Shown here in pieces: positions 1 through 8,498 of a stretch of 64,000 nt of DNA. The stretch lies in the NCBI RefSeq assembly GCF_900129795.1, contig NZ_FQWW01000003.1, positions 1 to 64,000 on the forward strand. Reading direction: 5' to 3'. The first letter of the stretch is position 1. Each line of letters opens with the position of its first letter. The DNA comes from Flavobacterium sp. CF108. GTDB lineage: Bacteria > Bacteroidota > Bacteroidia > Flavobacteriales > Flavobacteriaceae. The position numbers and the translations under genes are program-made. The notes beneath the pieces are model-generated. The model ran no database searches. It was given only the letters and a program-made list of their open reading frames with translations, and was not told the origin of the DNA.

Positions 1-87
1 CTCACCTCTTCCCATCCCGAACAGAGTAGTTAAGCCCGCCTGCGCAGATGGTACTGCATCATTGTGGGAGAGTATGTCGTCGCCTTT
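1..87 (+). rRNA. rrf: 5S ribosomal RNA, 3' part (cut by window edge)
   Basis: The first bases carry the conserved 5S core: CCCATCCCGAACAG, then GTTAAGCCCGCCTGCGCAGATGG-like sequence, then GGGAGAGTATGTCGTCGCC. The 5' end lies before the window, so an rRNA operon (16S-23S-5S) should be just upstream. The end near 87 is set by the closing helix and the terminator that follows. Confidence 0.93.
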
Positions 88-96
88 CTTTTGAAG

Positions 97-128
97 AATC
101 CTCATCATTTAGTTGATGAGGATTTTTT
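97..128 (+). terminator. Rho-independent terminator of the rRNA operon
   Basis: AATCCTCATCA and TGATGAGGATT form an 11-bp stem with a short loop, followed by a T run. It starts about 10 bases after the 5S end, as expected for the end of an rrn operon. Confidence 0.85.
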
Positions 129-240
129 GTTTTATATGGGTTTGCTAAAAGCAACTTATATGAGAAGACTAAACTGTTAAATTATAGTCAATTGTTTGTT
201 CTTCATCATTCATACTTTAGAAGTTTTAAATAGGATTGAG

Positions 241-248
241 TATTTTTG
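241..248 (+). promoter_or_regulatory. Putative -7 element for pafA
   Basis: TATTTTTG matches the Bacteroidota -7 consensus TAnnTTTG and lies 21 bases before the chosen ATG at 270. No convincing -33 TTG at the usual distance was seen, so this is tentative. Confidence 0.4.
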
Positions 249-269
249 TGTTTAAATTATTTATTAAAC

Positions 270-1889
270 ATGAAGAAAAGTATTTTACTGTTGACACTTT
301 TTGTTATTACAAATTTAAGTGCGCAACAACGTCCCAAATTAGTCGTAGGTATAGTAGTTGATCAAATGAAAATGGAATATTTATATCGATTTTCAGATGA
401 TTTTTCCCCAAATGGTTTTAAAAGATTAATGAATGATGGATTCGTTTTCCAGAATATGCATTATAACTATATGCCAACTTATACTGCGCCTGGACATGCT
501 TCTATATATACTGGTACAACACCTGCTACACACGGAATCGTTGGTAACGAATGGTTCAGTAGAACTCTTGGAAAAGAGATGTATTGTACAGACGACGCTG
601 GAGTGAAAACTGTTGGTGATGGTACTGTAGAGGAAGGCGCAATGTCTCCTAAAAATCTTCAAGCTACTACAATTACAGATGAAGTTCGTATGGCTACCAA
701 TTTTAATGGAAAAGTTATCGGAATGAGTCTTAAAGACCGTGGTGCAATTTTGCCAGCTGGACATTTTGCAAATTGGGCATTTTGGTACAGTAAGACCGGA
801 TCATTTATTTCTAGTACTTTTTACGGAGAAAAATTGCCGGAATGGGTATCAGAATTCAATAATGAAAAAAACTACCTAAAATACATTAATAAAGGCTGGG
901 ATTTATATAAACCGGCTTCTGTATATAATGAAAGTCTTCCTGATAATAATCCTTATGAAGGTAAATTGTATGGAAGTGCTGCCCCAGTTTTCCCATATGA
1001 TTTAAAATCAATGTATGAGAAAAATGATGCAGGAGTTATTCGTGTAACTCCTTATGGAAATGATTTACTTGCTGATTTTGCTAAAAGAGCAATCGAAAAA
1101 GAACAACTTGGAAAAGATAATAATACTGACTTCTTAACAGTTAGTTTTTCTTCTACTGACTATGTTGGACATTTACTTGGGCCAAGATCAATGGAACTTC
1201 AGGATACTTATTTAAGATTAGATCAAACCATTGCCGATTTCTTAGCTTATTTAGATAAAACAGTTGGAAAAGGAAACTATTTGCTTTTCTTAACTGCAGA
1301 CCATGCAGGTGCCGAGAATGTAATTTATTTAAAAGACCGTAAGTATAATGTAGATAATTATCCTTCAAAAGATGTAAAGAAAAGCATGCAGGATTTTTCA
1401 ACTCAAACTTTTGGAGTTGATTTAGTTCAAAACTATTCAAATTTCAATGTTTTCTTTAATAAGCAAATTATAAAAGAAAAAGGTTTAGAATTGACAAAAG
1501 TTAAACAAGCCTTTAAAGAGTTTTTAATTTCTCAGCCACAAGTTAAAAAAGTATATACTGAAGAAGAAATTTTAGCCAATGCCGGAAACGATTATTCTCT
1601 AAATTTTGTAGCTAAAGGTTATGATGTAACTCAAAATGGAGATCTTGTTATTGTTGACAAGCCAGGAGATATCGAATATACTACTACCGGAACTTCACAC
1701 GGTACAATATATAGCTATGATACTCATGTGCCAGCTATTTTTTACGGATGGCATATTAAAAAAGGAGAATCTTACGATAAAAAAGCAATTACGGAGATAG
1801 CTCCAACAATTGCACAAAAAATTAAAGTTACTTTCCCTAATGGAACTGAAGCAAAAGTATTGCAGGAAGTTTTAGATGAAAAGAAATAA
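270..1889 (+). CDS. pafA: PafA-type alkaline phosphatase (secreted phosphomonoesterase)
   Basis: Predicted exported, zinc-dependent phosphomonoesterase of the alkaline phosphatase superfamily, in the Bacteroidota PafA subgroup that is active without phosphate starvation. An open frame begins with TTG at 246, but the ATG at 270 starts a clean signal peptide (MKKSILLLTLFVITNLSAQ), so that start is chosen. The protein has 539 residues. Metal-binding Asp is in VVGIVVDQM. The nucleophile Thr72 in PTYTAPGH and Asn93 in VGNEWF have the spacing of Thr79 and Asn100 in the characterised Elizabethkingia enzyme. The K-x-R pair (SLKDRGA) and the zinc ligands STDYVGH, TADHAG and GTSHGT are all present, so the enzyme should be active. 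It is a single gene with its own terminator. Confidence 0.92.
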   Translation: MKKSILLLTLFVITNLSAQQRPKLVVGIVVDQMKMEYLYRFSDDFSPNGFKRLMNDGFVFQNMHYNYMPTYTAPGHASIYTGTTPATHGIVGNEWFSRTLGKEMYCTDDAGVKTVGDGTVEEGAMSPKNLQATTITDEVRMATNFNGKVIGMSLKDRGAILPAGHFANWAFWYSKTGSFISSTFYGEKLPEWVSEFNNEKNYLKYINKGWDLYKPASVYNESLPDNNPYEGKLYGSAAPVFPYDLKSMYEKNDAGVIRVTPYGNDLLADFAKRAIEKEQLGKDNNTDFLTVSFSSTDYVGHLLGPRSMELQDTYLRLDQTIADFLAYLDKTVGKGNYLLFLTADHAGAENVIYLKDRKYNVDNYPSKDVKKSMQDFSTQTFGVDLVQNYSNFNVFFNKQIIKEKGLELTKVKQAFKEFLISQPQVKKVYTEEEILANAGNDYSLNFVAKGYDVTQNGDLVIVDKPGDIEYTTTGTSHGTIYSYDTHVPAIFYGWHIKKGESYDKKAITEIAPTIAQKIKVTFPNGTEAKVLQEVLDEKK

Positions 1890-1904
1890 AATATAAAAGA
1901 ATAA

Positions 1905-1932
1905 AAACCTGTCTTGCAAGACAGGTTTTTTT
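1905..1932 (+). terminator. Terminator downstream of pafA
   Basis: AACCTGTCTTGCAAGACAGGTT is a near-perfect palindrome with A residues before it and a T run after it, so it could work in both directions. It lies 15 bases after the pafA stop. Confidence 0.85.
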
Positions 1933-1940
1933 ATGGCATA

Positions 1941-1970
1941 AAAAAGGCTTTTCATTACGAAAAGCCTTTT
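1941..1970 (-). terminator. Terminator downstream of ald
   Basis: AAAAAGGCTTTTC and GAAAAGCCTTTT flank a short loop. On the minus strand the stem is followed by a T run, and it lies about 40 bases after the ald stop. With the previous hairpin it separates two convergent genes. Confidence 0.8.
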
Positions 1971-2007
1971 ACTTTATTGCTTAGTAAGCACTTATTTAAT
2001 ATTGGCA

Positions 2008-3126
2008 CTATGCGTTTGCCAATACTAATTCTTCATTAAAAGGAAGGTTCCATGCTTCAGCAACTCCTTTGTAAAGGATTTTTCCGTTAGCAATATTTAA
2101 ACCTTTTTTCAATTCTTCGTTTTCTGCACAAGCTTTTTCCCATCCTTTGTTTGCTAATTGTACTGCATAAGGCAAAGTAGCATTAGTCAGAGCTAAAGTA
2201 GATGTATAAGGAACAGCTCCTGGCATATTAGCTACACAGTAGTGTACGATATCGTCAATAATAAAAGTTGGGTTTTCGTGAGTTGTAGGAGTACAAGTTT
2301 CGATACATCCACCTTGGTCAACTGCAACGTCAACAACAACAGTTCCCGGACGCATTAATTTAAGCATATCACGTGTAATTAAATGAGGTGCTTTTGCTCC
2401 TGGAATTAAAACTGCTCCAACAATTAAGTCAGCATCTTTAATTGCTCTTGTTATATTATAATGGTTAGACATTTCTGTATTTACATTTGCTGGCATGATG
2501 TCATCTAATTGACGTAAACGTGGCAAACTTAAATCCATGATAGTAACCTGAGCTCCTAAACCAGCAGCCATTTTTGCTGCCTGAGTTCCTACGATTCCTC
2601 CACCTAAAACTAATACTTTTGCTGGCGGTACACCCGGAACACCACCTAAAAGAATTCCTCTTCCTTTTAATGGTTTTTCAAGATATTTTGCTCCTTGTTG
2701 AATAGCCATACGGCCTGCAACTTCAGACATTGGAACTAATAATGGTAAACTGCGGTCTGTTTTTTCAACAGTTTCATAAGCTAAACAAACTGCACCTTTT
2801 TCAAGCATTGCGTGAGTTAATGGCTCAGATGAAGCAAAGTGGAAATAGGTAAATAATAATTGATCTTTTTTGATTAATTCATATTCAGATGCAATTGGTT
2901 CTTTTACTTTAATGATCATTTCTGCAATTCCATAAACTTCCTCAATAGTTGGTAAAACTACAGCACCAGCTTGCGCATATTCTTCATCAGCAAAACCACT
3001 ACCTAAACCAGCAGTAGCTTGTACATAAACTGTATGTCCATGTTTTTTCATTTCAGAAACACCTGCAGGAGTTAAAGCAACTCTGTTCTCGTTGTTTTTT
3101 ATTTCTTTTGGAACACCTATTATCAT
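2008..3126 (-). CDS. ald: Alanine dehydrogenase
   Basis: Catalyses NAD-dependent, reversible oxidative deamination of L-alanine to pyruvate and ammonia; cytosolic. At 372 residues it has the usual length. The N-terminus MIIGVPKEIKNNENRVALTP carries the substrate-binding Arg. The active-site Lys lies in VKVKEP-like sequence and the His in YFHFASS. The Rossmann motif VLGGGIVGTQAA binds NAD. An Lrp/AsnC regulator is transcribed divergently 200 bases away, the common arrangement for Ald, so local control by that regulator is likely. A terminator follows. Confidence 0.95.
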   Translation of the reverse strand: MIIGVPKEIKNNENRVALTPAGVSEMKKHGHTVYVQATAGLGSGFADEEYAQAGAVVLPTIEEVYGIAEMIIKVKEPIASEYELIKKDQLLFTYFHFASSEPLTHAMLEKGAVCLAYETVEKTDRSLPLLVPMSEVAGRMAIQQGAKYLEKPLKGRGILLGGVPGVPPAKVLVLGGGIVGTQAAKMAAGLGAQVTIMDLSLPRLRQLDDIMPANVNTEMSNHYNITRAIKDADLIVGAVLIPGAKAPHLITRDMLKLMRPGTVVVDVAVDQGGCIETCTPTTHENPTFIIDDIVHYCVANMPGAVPYTSTLALTNATLPYAVQLANKGWEKACAENEELKKGLNIANGKILYKGVAEAWNLPFNEELVLANA

Positions 3127-3326
3127 TTGATATATTTTTTTGTTTTTTATTGAATTTGTTTTACAAAGCTACAGAGAGAGAATAAATTATGGTTTACTGA
3201 TTAATAAATAAGAAAATATTATTTTATTTTTTACTTTTACAGAAAATTATTCTGTTTTGACCTGTAATTTATTCTTCAAAAAGAAAAAAAAACTAAAAAA
3301 TACTACTCTAATAAAACGTTTTCGTT

Positions 3327-3785
3327 ATGGCTTTAGATGAAATTGACAAAAAAATCTTACGTCTTTTACAGGAAGATGCGCACTATACATTAAAAGACAT
3401 TGCAAACAAAATAAATTTGTCTTTGACTCCGGTTCACGATCGGGTTAAACGTCTTGAAAAAGATGGGATTATAGAAAAATACGTTACAATTTTAGACAAG
3501 AAAAAACTCGGAAATAATTTAACCGTTTACTGTCAGGTTACGCTTACTAAACAGACTTATGATACCTCTGAAGGATTTAATCAGTCCATTTTAAATTTGC
3601 CTGAGGTTGTAGAGTGTAATTACGTTTCGGGAAACTTTGATTATATGCTTAAAATTATAATTCCGGATATGGAAAGCTATCATCACTTTCATCAAAAAAA
3701 ATTATCTGTGCTGCCAGAAGTTTCACTTATAAATACCGTCTTTGTTATATCAGAAGTAAAAAGCACAACTGTTTTACCTATTTAA
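3327..3785 (+). CDS. Lrp/AsnC family transcriptional regulator (probably of ald)
   Basis: This 152-residue protein has an N-terminal winged HTH (about residues 3-60: LDEIDKKILRLLQEDA, then LKDIANKINLSLTPVHDRVKRLEKDGII) and a C-terminal RAM/AsnC ligand-binding domain (about 65-150). Family members form octamers and sense amino acids. Its divergent position next to ald suggests it controls alanine catabolism and probably its own gene from the AT-rich 3127-3326 spacer. The function of the pair is inferred from gene order. No operator was identified. Confidence 0.88.
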   Translation: MALDEIDKKILRLLQEDAHYTLKDIANKINLSLTPVHDRVKRLEKDGIIEKYVTILDKKKLGNNLTVYCQVTLTKQTYDTSEGFNQSILNLPEVVECNYVSGNFDYMLKIIIPDMESYHHFHQKKLSVLPEVSLINTVFVISEVKSTTVLPI

Positions 3786-3841
3786 TTAAAAACAAAAACC
3801 ACCAAGTAAACTTGATGGTTTAAGTAAGTAGTTAGATTGAA

Positions 3842-5290
3842 TTAATAATAAGTATAACGTCTTACCTTGGCAATATATTTTGCAAGACGAATAACTTGAT
3901 GACTATAACCGTATTCATTATCGTACCAAATATAGAGTACAACGTTTTTTCCATCCTTTGAAACAATAGTTGCATTACTGTCATAAATTGAAGGGGCCGA
4001 AGTTCCAACAATATCAGATGAAACCAATTCATTGTTCAGTGAATATTTAATTTGCTCTACGAGTTCTCCTTCAAGAGCATATTTTTTCATGATTTTATTG
4101 ATCGCAGTAATCGATGTTGCTTTTTTAACTTCTAAGTTTAAAACCACCAAAGAACCATTAGGAACAGGAACTCGAATAGCATTTGAAGTTAATTTTCCTT
4201 CTAAAGATGGTAAAGCTTTTGAAACAGCATTTCCTGCACCAGTTTCAGTAATAACCATATTTAAAGCAGCAGCTCTTCCGCGACGGTATTTTCTGTGCAT
4301 ATTATCAACCAAATTTTGATCGTTGGTATAAGAATGAATAGTTTCTAAATGTCCTTTTACAACACCCAAAGTATCTTCGATAACTTTTAAAACCGGTGTA
4401 ATAGCATTTGTTGTACAAGATGCCGCAGAGAAAATATTATTTTCATCTGGATTATAGTCATTATGGTTTACTCCGTGTACAATATTTGGAACACCTTTTC
4501 CCGGAGCAGTCAATAAAACTTTATTAACCCCATTTGATGTTAAATGTCTTTTTAAAGCTTCTTCTGTTGTAAATGCTCCTGTATTATCAATTACTAAAGC
4601 ATCATTAATTTCATAATCGGTATAATCAATTTCTTCTGGAGAATTTGCAGAAATAATATGAACAGTAGTTCCATTAATTATTAATGCATTGTTTTTGGCA
4701 TCGGCAATTACAGAACCTTGAAAATCTCCGTGAATCGAATCATAACGCAATAAAGAAGCACGTTTCTCTAAAGTTACAGCGTCATTTTTATCTCGGGTCA
4801 CAATCGCTCTCAATCGCAATTGATTTCCTTTTCCGGTTTTAGACATTAACTCTCTGGCCAATAAACGTCCAATTCTTCCAAAACCATAAAGAACAACATC
4901 TTTGGGCTGAATTTCTTGTGAAGTTTTTGATTTTTTCAATTTTTCGATAACAAAATATCTTGCGTCCGGATATTTTTCATCTTCTAAATGATACTCGTAA
5001 GTTAATTTTCCAAGATCTATTTTCGCAGGCGGAAGATCTAAAGACAAAACAACTTTTGCAATTTCGACCGAATCGAAAATGGTAATTGGTTTTCCCACAA
5101 ACTCACCCGCATATTGATGAAGATTGATAATATCGCTGACATTTTTATCCAGTAATTGATTTTTAAATAAAACCATTTCGATGGATTTGTCATACCATAA
5201 ATCACTGATCACTTTAATTAATTCGACACCAGCTCTTCTTCGGTCGACTTGTAATGATACCTCTTTTTGGTACAAAGAATTTTTGCTCAT
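3842..5290 (-). CDS. gap: Glyceraldehyde-3-phosphate dehydrogenase, long form
   Basis: Converts glyceraldehyde-3-phosphate, phosphate and NAD(P) to 1,3-bisphosphoglycerate, or the reverse. At 482 residues it is about 140 longer than classical GapA because of an N-terminal extension of about 130 residues before the nucleotide-binding motif GFGRIGR (136-142). The catalytic Cys292 sits in SAASCTTNA, and the C-terminal WYDNEYGYS motif is intact. The long form is common in Bacteroidota and some proteobacteria, and whether it runs in glycolysis or gluconeogenesis cannot be read from the sequence. It is monocistronic, with a -7 element upstream. Confidence 0.93.
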   Translation of the reverse strand: MSKNSLYQKEVSLQVDRRRAGVELIKVISDLWYDKSIEMVLFKNQLLDKNVSDIINLHQYAGEFVGKPITIFDSVEIAKVVLSLDLPPAKIDLGKLTYEYHLEDEKYPDARYFVIEKLKKSKTSQEIQPKDVVLYGFGRIGRLLARELMSKTGKGNQLRLRAIVTRDKNDAVTLEKRASLLRYDSIHGDFQGSVIADAKNNALIINGTTVHIISANSPEEIDYTDYEINDALVIDNTGAFTTEEALKRHLTSNGVNKVLLTAPGKGVPNIVHGVNHNDYNPDENNIFSAASCTTNAITPVLKVIEDTLGVVKGHLETIHSYTNDQNLVDNMHRKYRRGRAAALNMVITETGAGNAVSKALPSLEGKLTSNAIRVPVPNGSLVVLNLEVKKATSITAINKIMKKYALEGELVEQIKYSLNNELVSSDIVGTSAPSIYDSNATIVSKDGKNVVLYIWYDNEYGYSHQVIRLAKYIAKVRRYTYY

Positions 5291-5340
5291 AATTGATTAA
5301 ATTGAAATAATAAAACACTCACTTATTTTATAATTTGGCG

Positions 5341-5348
5341 CAAAAGTA
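5341..5348 (-). promoter_or_regulatory. Putative -7 element for gap
   Basis: On the minus strand this reads TACTTTTG, a match to TAnnTTTG, about 50 bases before the gap start. No clear -33 element was seen. Confidence 0.4.
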
Positions 5349-5400
5349 TCCATTTCAATCGATTTCGTAAACTATTTTAGCATTTATTTTATAAAACAAA

Positions 5401-5430
5401 AAAGCCAGCTTAATTTCTTAAGATGACTTT
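5401..5430 (-). terminator. Probable terminator downstream of degP
   Basis: On the minus strand AAAGTCATCTTAA pairs with TTAAGCTGGCTTT (one mismatch, one wobble) and is followed by T residues. It lies about 80 bases after the degP stop, beyond the 5443-5503 repeat. Confidence 0.6.
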
Positions 5431-5442
5431 TTTTTGAGTTTT

Positions 5443-5503
5443 CAGTCGCAGTCACAGTTTACAGTTTTAAAGAACTGAATACTGTGACTGAATACTGCGA
5501 CTA
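5443..5503. repeat. Imperfect palindromic intergenic repeat, CAGTCACAGTTT family
   Basis: Left arm CAGTCGCAGTCACAGTTTAC and right arm built from ACTGTGACTGAATACTGCG fold into a long imperfect hairpin between gap and degP. Related copies lie at 37572-37635 and 38710-38800, which share CAGTCACAGTTT / AAACTGTGACTGAA blocks. Dispersed REP-like element. Confidence 0.75.
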
Positions 5504-5507
5504 ATTT

Positions 5508-6908
5508 TTAAATAATAATTCTAAAAATCTCTCCGTTTTTATTGATCATTTCGATGCGTACACTTTGTCCTTCGTCTTTTTTATTTAAAAGTTTAGAAAC
5601 AGTTTCAACATTTGTCGCTTTTACGTTATCGATGCTTAAAATAATATTTCCCTGCAATTCATTTTGGTACTGCATTAAATTCTCATTGGTGATGTTTTTA
5701 ATTTTTACACCATAATCAATTTTGAATTTCTTTTTATCAGCAGCATCAATATTTTCTAATTCTATTCCTTTAAATTCAGTACTAAAAAACTCATTTTTGC
5801 TTAAAGTAACCGGAACAGTTTTAGTTTTTCCTTCTTTAATATAAGTCACTTTTACAACATCATTCGGGCGTTTTGTGTTAATGTAACCTGAAAGATCAGC
5901 AAAAGTCGAAATGTTTTGCTCGTCCAGTTTTATAATAATATCACCTTTTGTAAGACCCGCTTTTTCGGCACCAGAATTTTTAGAAACTTTATTAATGTAG
6001 AAACCTTGCGTTTCAGTAATTCCTAATTCTTTTGAAGCCGTACTGTTCAATTCACCGCCTTCAACACCAAGAATTCCTCTTTGTACATTTCCATATTCCA
6101 TAATATCCTCAATAATTTTTCGAGCAATATTTGATGGAACAGCAAAAGAATATCCAACATAAGATCCTGTCATAGACGAAATCATAGTATTAATTCCAAT
6201 TAATTCACCTCTTGTATTTACTAATGCACCACCAGAATTCCCCGGATTTACCGCAGCATCAGTTTGAATGAAAGATTGAATACCGCTTTGGTCTAAATTT
6301 CTGGCTTTCGCCGAAACAATTCCGGCAGTAACTGTCGAAGTTAAATTGTATGGATTACCAACTGCCAAAACCCATTCTCCAATTTTTACAGAATCAGAAT
6401 TTGCAAAAGCAGTATAAGGTAATTTTTCATTGGCACTAATTTTTAATAATGCGATGTCCATTTTAGAATCTGTACCAACTAATTTTGCTTTGTACGATTT
6501 TTTATTGTTCAAGGTAATTTCAATTTCAGATGCATCTTTAATAACGTGATTGTTTGTCACGATATATCCATCTTCAGAAATAATAACACCAGATCCGGTT
6601 CCTACTTGTTCTTGCTGCTGCTGTCCGCCATAACCGTAGAAAAATTCCATCATAGGATTACTTACCGTTCTTCTTGAAACATTTTTTACGTGAACAACAG
6701 TGTGAATTGTTTTATCTGCAGCTTCAGTAAAATCAACTGCTTCGCCAGGTAACCCAACGGTTCTTCCGTATGAATTAGGAGCTAAGGTAACAACAGAGTT
6801 TCCTTTTCCAAAAAAAGAACCACTGCCGTCAAATAATAACTTATAAGCACCAAGCGTAGTAGCACCGCTTAGTAGTGAAACTAGAAATAAGGTTGAAAAT
6901 CTTTTCAT
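5508..6908 (-). CDS. degP: DegP/HtrA family periplasmic serine protease (Do-like)
   Basis: Envelope quality-control protease and chaperone. It has 466 residues with an N-terminal signal or anchor (MKRFSTLFLVSLLSGATTLGA). The trypsin-like domain covers about 85-280, with catalytic His in VTNNHVIKDA, Asp in SKMDIALLK and Ser in NPGNSGGAL, all intact. Two PDZ domains follow (about 290-375 with GLTKGDIIIKLD, and a weaker one at about 385-466 with NIILSIDNVKATN). Misfolded envelope proteins are the expected substrates. It stands alone, divergent from dapF. Confidence 0.93.
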   Translation of the reverse strand: MKRFSTLFLVSLLSGATTLGAYKLLFDGSGSFFGKGNSVVTLAPNSYGRTVGLPGEAVDFTEAADKTIHTVVHVKNVSRRTVSNPMMEFFYGYGGQQQQEQVGTGSGVIISEDGYIVTNNHVIKDASEIEITLNNKKSYKAKLVGTDSKMDIALLKISANEKLPYTAFANSDSVKIGEWVLAVGNPYNLTSTVTAGIVSAKARNLDQSGIQSFIQTDAAVNPGNSGGALVNTRGELIGINTMISSMTGSYVGYSFAVPSNIARKIIEDIMEYGNVQRGILGVEGGELNSTASKELGITETQGFYINKVSKNSGAEKAGLTKGDIIIKLDEQNISTFADLSGYINTKRPNDVVKVTYIKEGKTKTVPVTLSKNEFFSTEFKGIELENIDAADKKKFKIDYGVKIKNITNENLMQYQNELQGNIILSIDNVKATNVETVSKLLNKKDEGQSVRIEMINKNGEIFRIII

Positions 6909-7052
6909 ATTACATTTATGTTTTTGAGTTATTTAGGAATTTGTTTTTAACATTTATAACGTAAAATTATACCAAAAAATTATTTGAGAAAACGGTTTAA
7001 CTCTCTTTAACATTGATTAACATTTCATTAATTAATCTTCATAGATTCTTCG

Positions 7053-7060
7053 TACTTTTG
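7053..7060 (+). promoter_or_regulatory. Putative -7 element for dapF
   Basis: TACTTTTG fits the TAnnTTTG consensus and ends 20 bases before the dapF ATG. Confidence 0.5.
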
Positions 7061-7080
7061 TATTTCTTAATGAATAAAAA

Positions 7081-7863
7081 ATGCAAGTAGAATTTTATAA
7101 ATATCAAGGTACAGGCAACGATTTTGTAATGATCGACAACAGATTTAATTTCTTCCCAAAAGAAGATGTAAAGTTGATTGAACGCTTGTGCGACAGACGT
7201 TTCGGAATTGGAGCTGACGGCCTAATTTTGTTAGAAAATGATTCTGAAACTGACTTTAGAATGGTTTACTATAATTCAGACGGAAACCAAAGTTCAATGT
7301 GCGGCAATGGCGGACGCTGTTTGGTAGCTTTTGCAAATCAATTGGGAGTTATCGACGATAAAACTACTTTTATCGCGACAGACGGTTTACACCATGCTTC
7401 AGTAGGAAATGATGCGATTGTTTCGCTTCAAATGATTGATGTTGATAAAGTGCAAAAAAATGACTCTTATACTTTTTTGGATACAGGATCTCCGCATCAC
7501 GTGCAGATTGTTGACGATTTAGAACATTATAATGTAAAAGAAAACGGAGCAGCGATTCGTTACGGAGATTTATACGGAGAAAAAGGAAGCAACGTTAATT
7601 TCGTTAAAAAAGTAGATGATGATACTTTCTCTCTTCGTACTTACGAAAGAGGTGTTGAAGACGAAACTTTAGCTTGCGGAACAGGAGCAACAGCCGTAGC
7701 AATCGCAATGAATGCAATTGGGCAAACAGATAAAACTTCAATCAACTTAAATGTTGAAGGAGGAAAATTGGTAGTTTCTTTCGATAAATTAGGAGATCAT
7801 TTTACCAATGTTTTTCTAACCGGACCCGCAAAATTTGTTTTCAAAGGAACTATAGAAATATAA
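7081..7863 (+). CDS. dapF: Diaminopimelate epimerase
   Basis: Interconverts LL- and meso-2,6-diaminopimelate, the last step before lysine and peptidoglycan cross-link precursors; cytosolic, PLP-independent. It has 260 residues. The two catalytic cysteines are visible: Cys74 in SSMCGNGGRC and Cys199 in LACGTGATA. The N-terminal GTGNDFVMID motif is typical. It may lead a plus-strand run (dapF, GNAT, mltG, DUF2279 gene), though a 91-base repeat-rich spacer separates it from the GNAT gene. The association with mltG fits cell-wall synthesis and turnover. Confidence 0.96.
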   Translation: MQVEFYKYQGTGNDFVMIDNRFNFFPKEDVKLIERLCDRRFGIGADGLILLENDSETDFRMVYYNSDGNQSSMCGNGGRCLVAFANQLGVIDDKTTFIATDGLHHASVGNDAIVSLQMIDVDKVQKNDSYTFLDTGSPHHVQIVDDLEHYNVKENGAAIRYGDLYGEKGSNVNFVKKVDDDTFSLRTYERGVEDETLACGTGATAVAIAMNAIGQTDKTSINLNVEGGKLVVSFDKLGDHFTNVFLTGPAKFVFKGTIEI

Positions 7864-7950
7864 AATTCCAATATTCCAACTATTCTAAAATTCCAAATTC
7901 CAAAATTGACAATCAGCAATCTAAAATCAACAATCTAAAATCTAAAATTG
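7864..7950. repeat. Low-complexity intergenic repeat (ATTCCAAA and AATCTAAAATC blocks)
   Basis: The spacer holds tandem short blocks: ATTCCAA-type repeats (7864-7905), then AATCTAAAATCAACAATCTA-type repeats (7918-7950). The same word set recurs at 28680-28771 and 34168-34231 (TCTAAAATC family), and at 31905-31950, 35559-35625 and 43270-43345 (AATTCCAA family). The last bases run up to the start of the next gene. Confidence 0.65.
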
Positions 7951-7954
7951 CAAA

Positions 7955-8488
7955 ATGATCACACTCAAAGGCGAAACCATTTATCTGCGTGCACTTGAAC
8001 CTGAAGATTTAGGGTTTGTGCATTCGATGGAAAATGATCAGAGCATTTGGGAAGTCAGCAATACCAATACGCCTTATAGTCGTTTTTTGATTCGTCAATA
8101 TCTTGAAAATGCACAACAGGATATTTATGAAGCCAAACAATTACGATTGGCAATTTGTCAGGACGAAGATTTTCCGGCGATTGGATTGATCGATTTATTT
8201 GAATTTGACCCAAGAAATAACAGGGCAGGAGTTGGGATTGTTATTCAAAAAAATAAAAACAGAAGACAAAATATTGGTTCTGAGGCATTAGAACTTCTCA
8301 TTAAATATTCTTTTTTTAATTTAAATCTGCATCAGCTTTATGCAAATATTAGTACAAATAATGAAGCAAGTATAGCACTTTTTACTAAATTTGGTTTTGA
8401 GAAAATAGGAATTAAAAAAGACTGGATTTTGCTAAATAACCACTATCAAGATGAAGCAATTTTTCAGTTAATCAATAAAAACATTTAA
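7955..8488 (+). CDS. GNAT family N-acetyltransferase
   Basis: A 177-residue Gcn5-related acetyltransferase of the RimJ/RimL/SpeG-like group. It begins MITLKGETIYLRALEPEDL, and the acetyl-CoA-binding region is around residues 88-105 (GVGIVIQKNKNRRQNIGSEA). The C-terminal NEASIALFTKFGFEKIG segment is typical of this subgroup. The acceptor substrate cannot be deduced. It sits 10 bases before mltG and may be co-transcribed with it. Confidence 0.88.
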   Translation: MITLKGETIYLRALEPEDLGFVHSMENDQSIWEVSNTNTPYSRFLIRQYLENAQQDIYEAKQLRLAICQDEDFPAIGLIDLFEFDPRNNRAGVGIVIQKNKNRRQNIGSEALELLIKYSFFNLNLHQLYANISTNNEASIALFTKFGFEKIGIKKDWILLNNHYQDEAIFQLINKNI

Positions 8489-8498
8489 ACTAATAGCT

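Noticed and set aside
7864..7954. Possible regulatory RNA between dapF and the GNAT gene
   Set aside because: It is made of low-complexity blocks shared with other spacers, with no specific fold.
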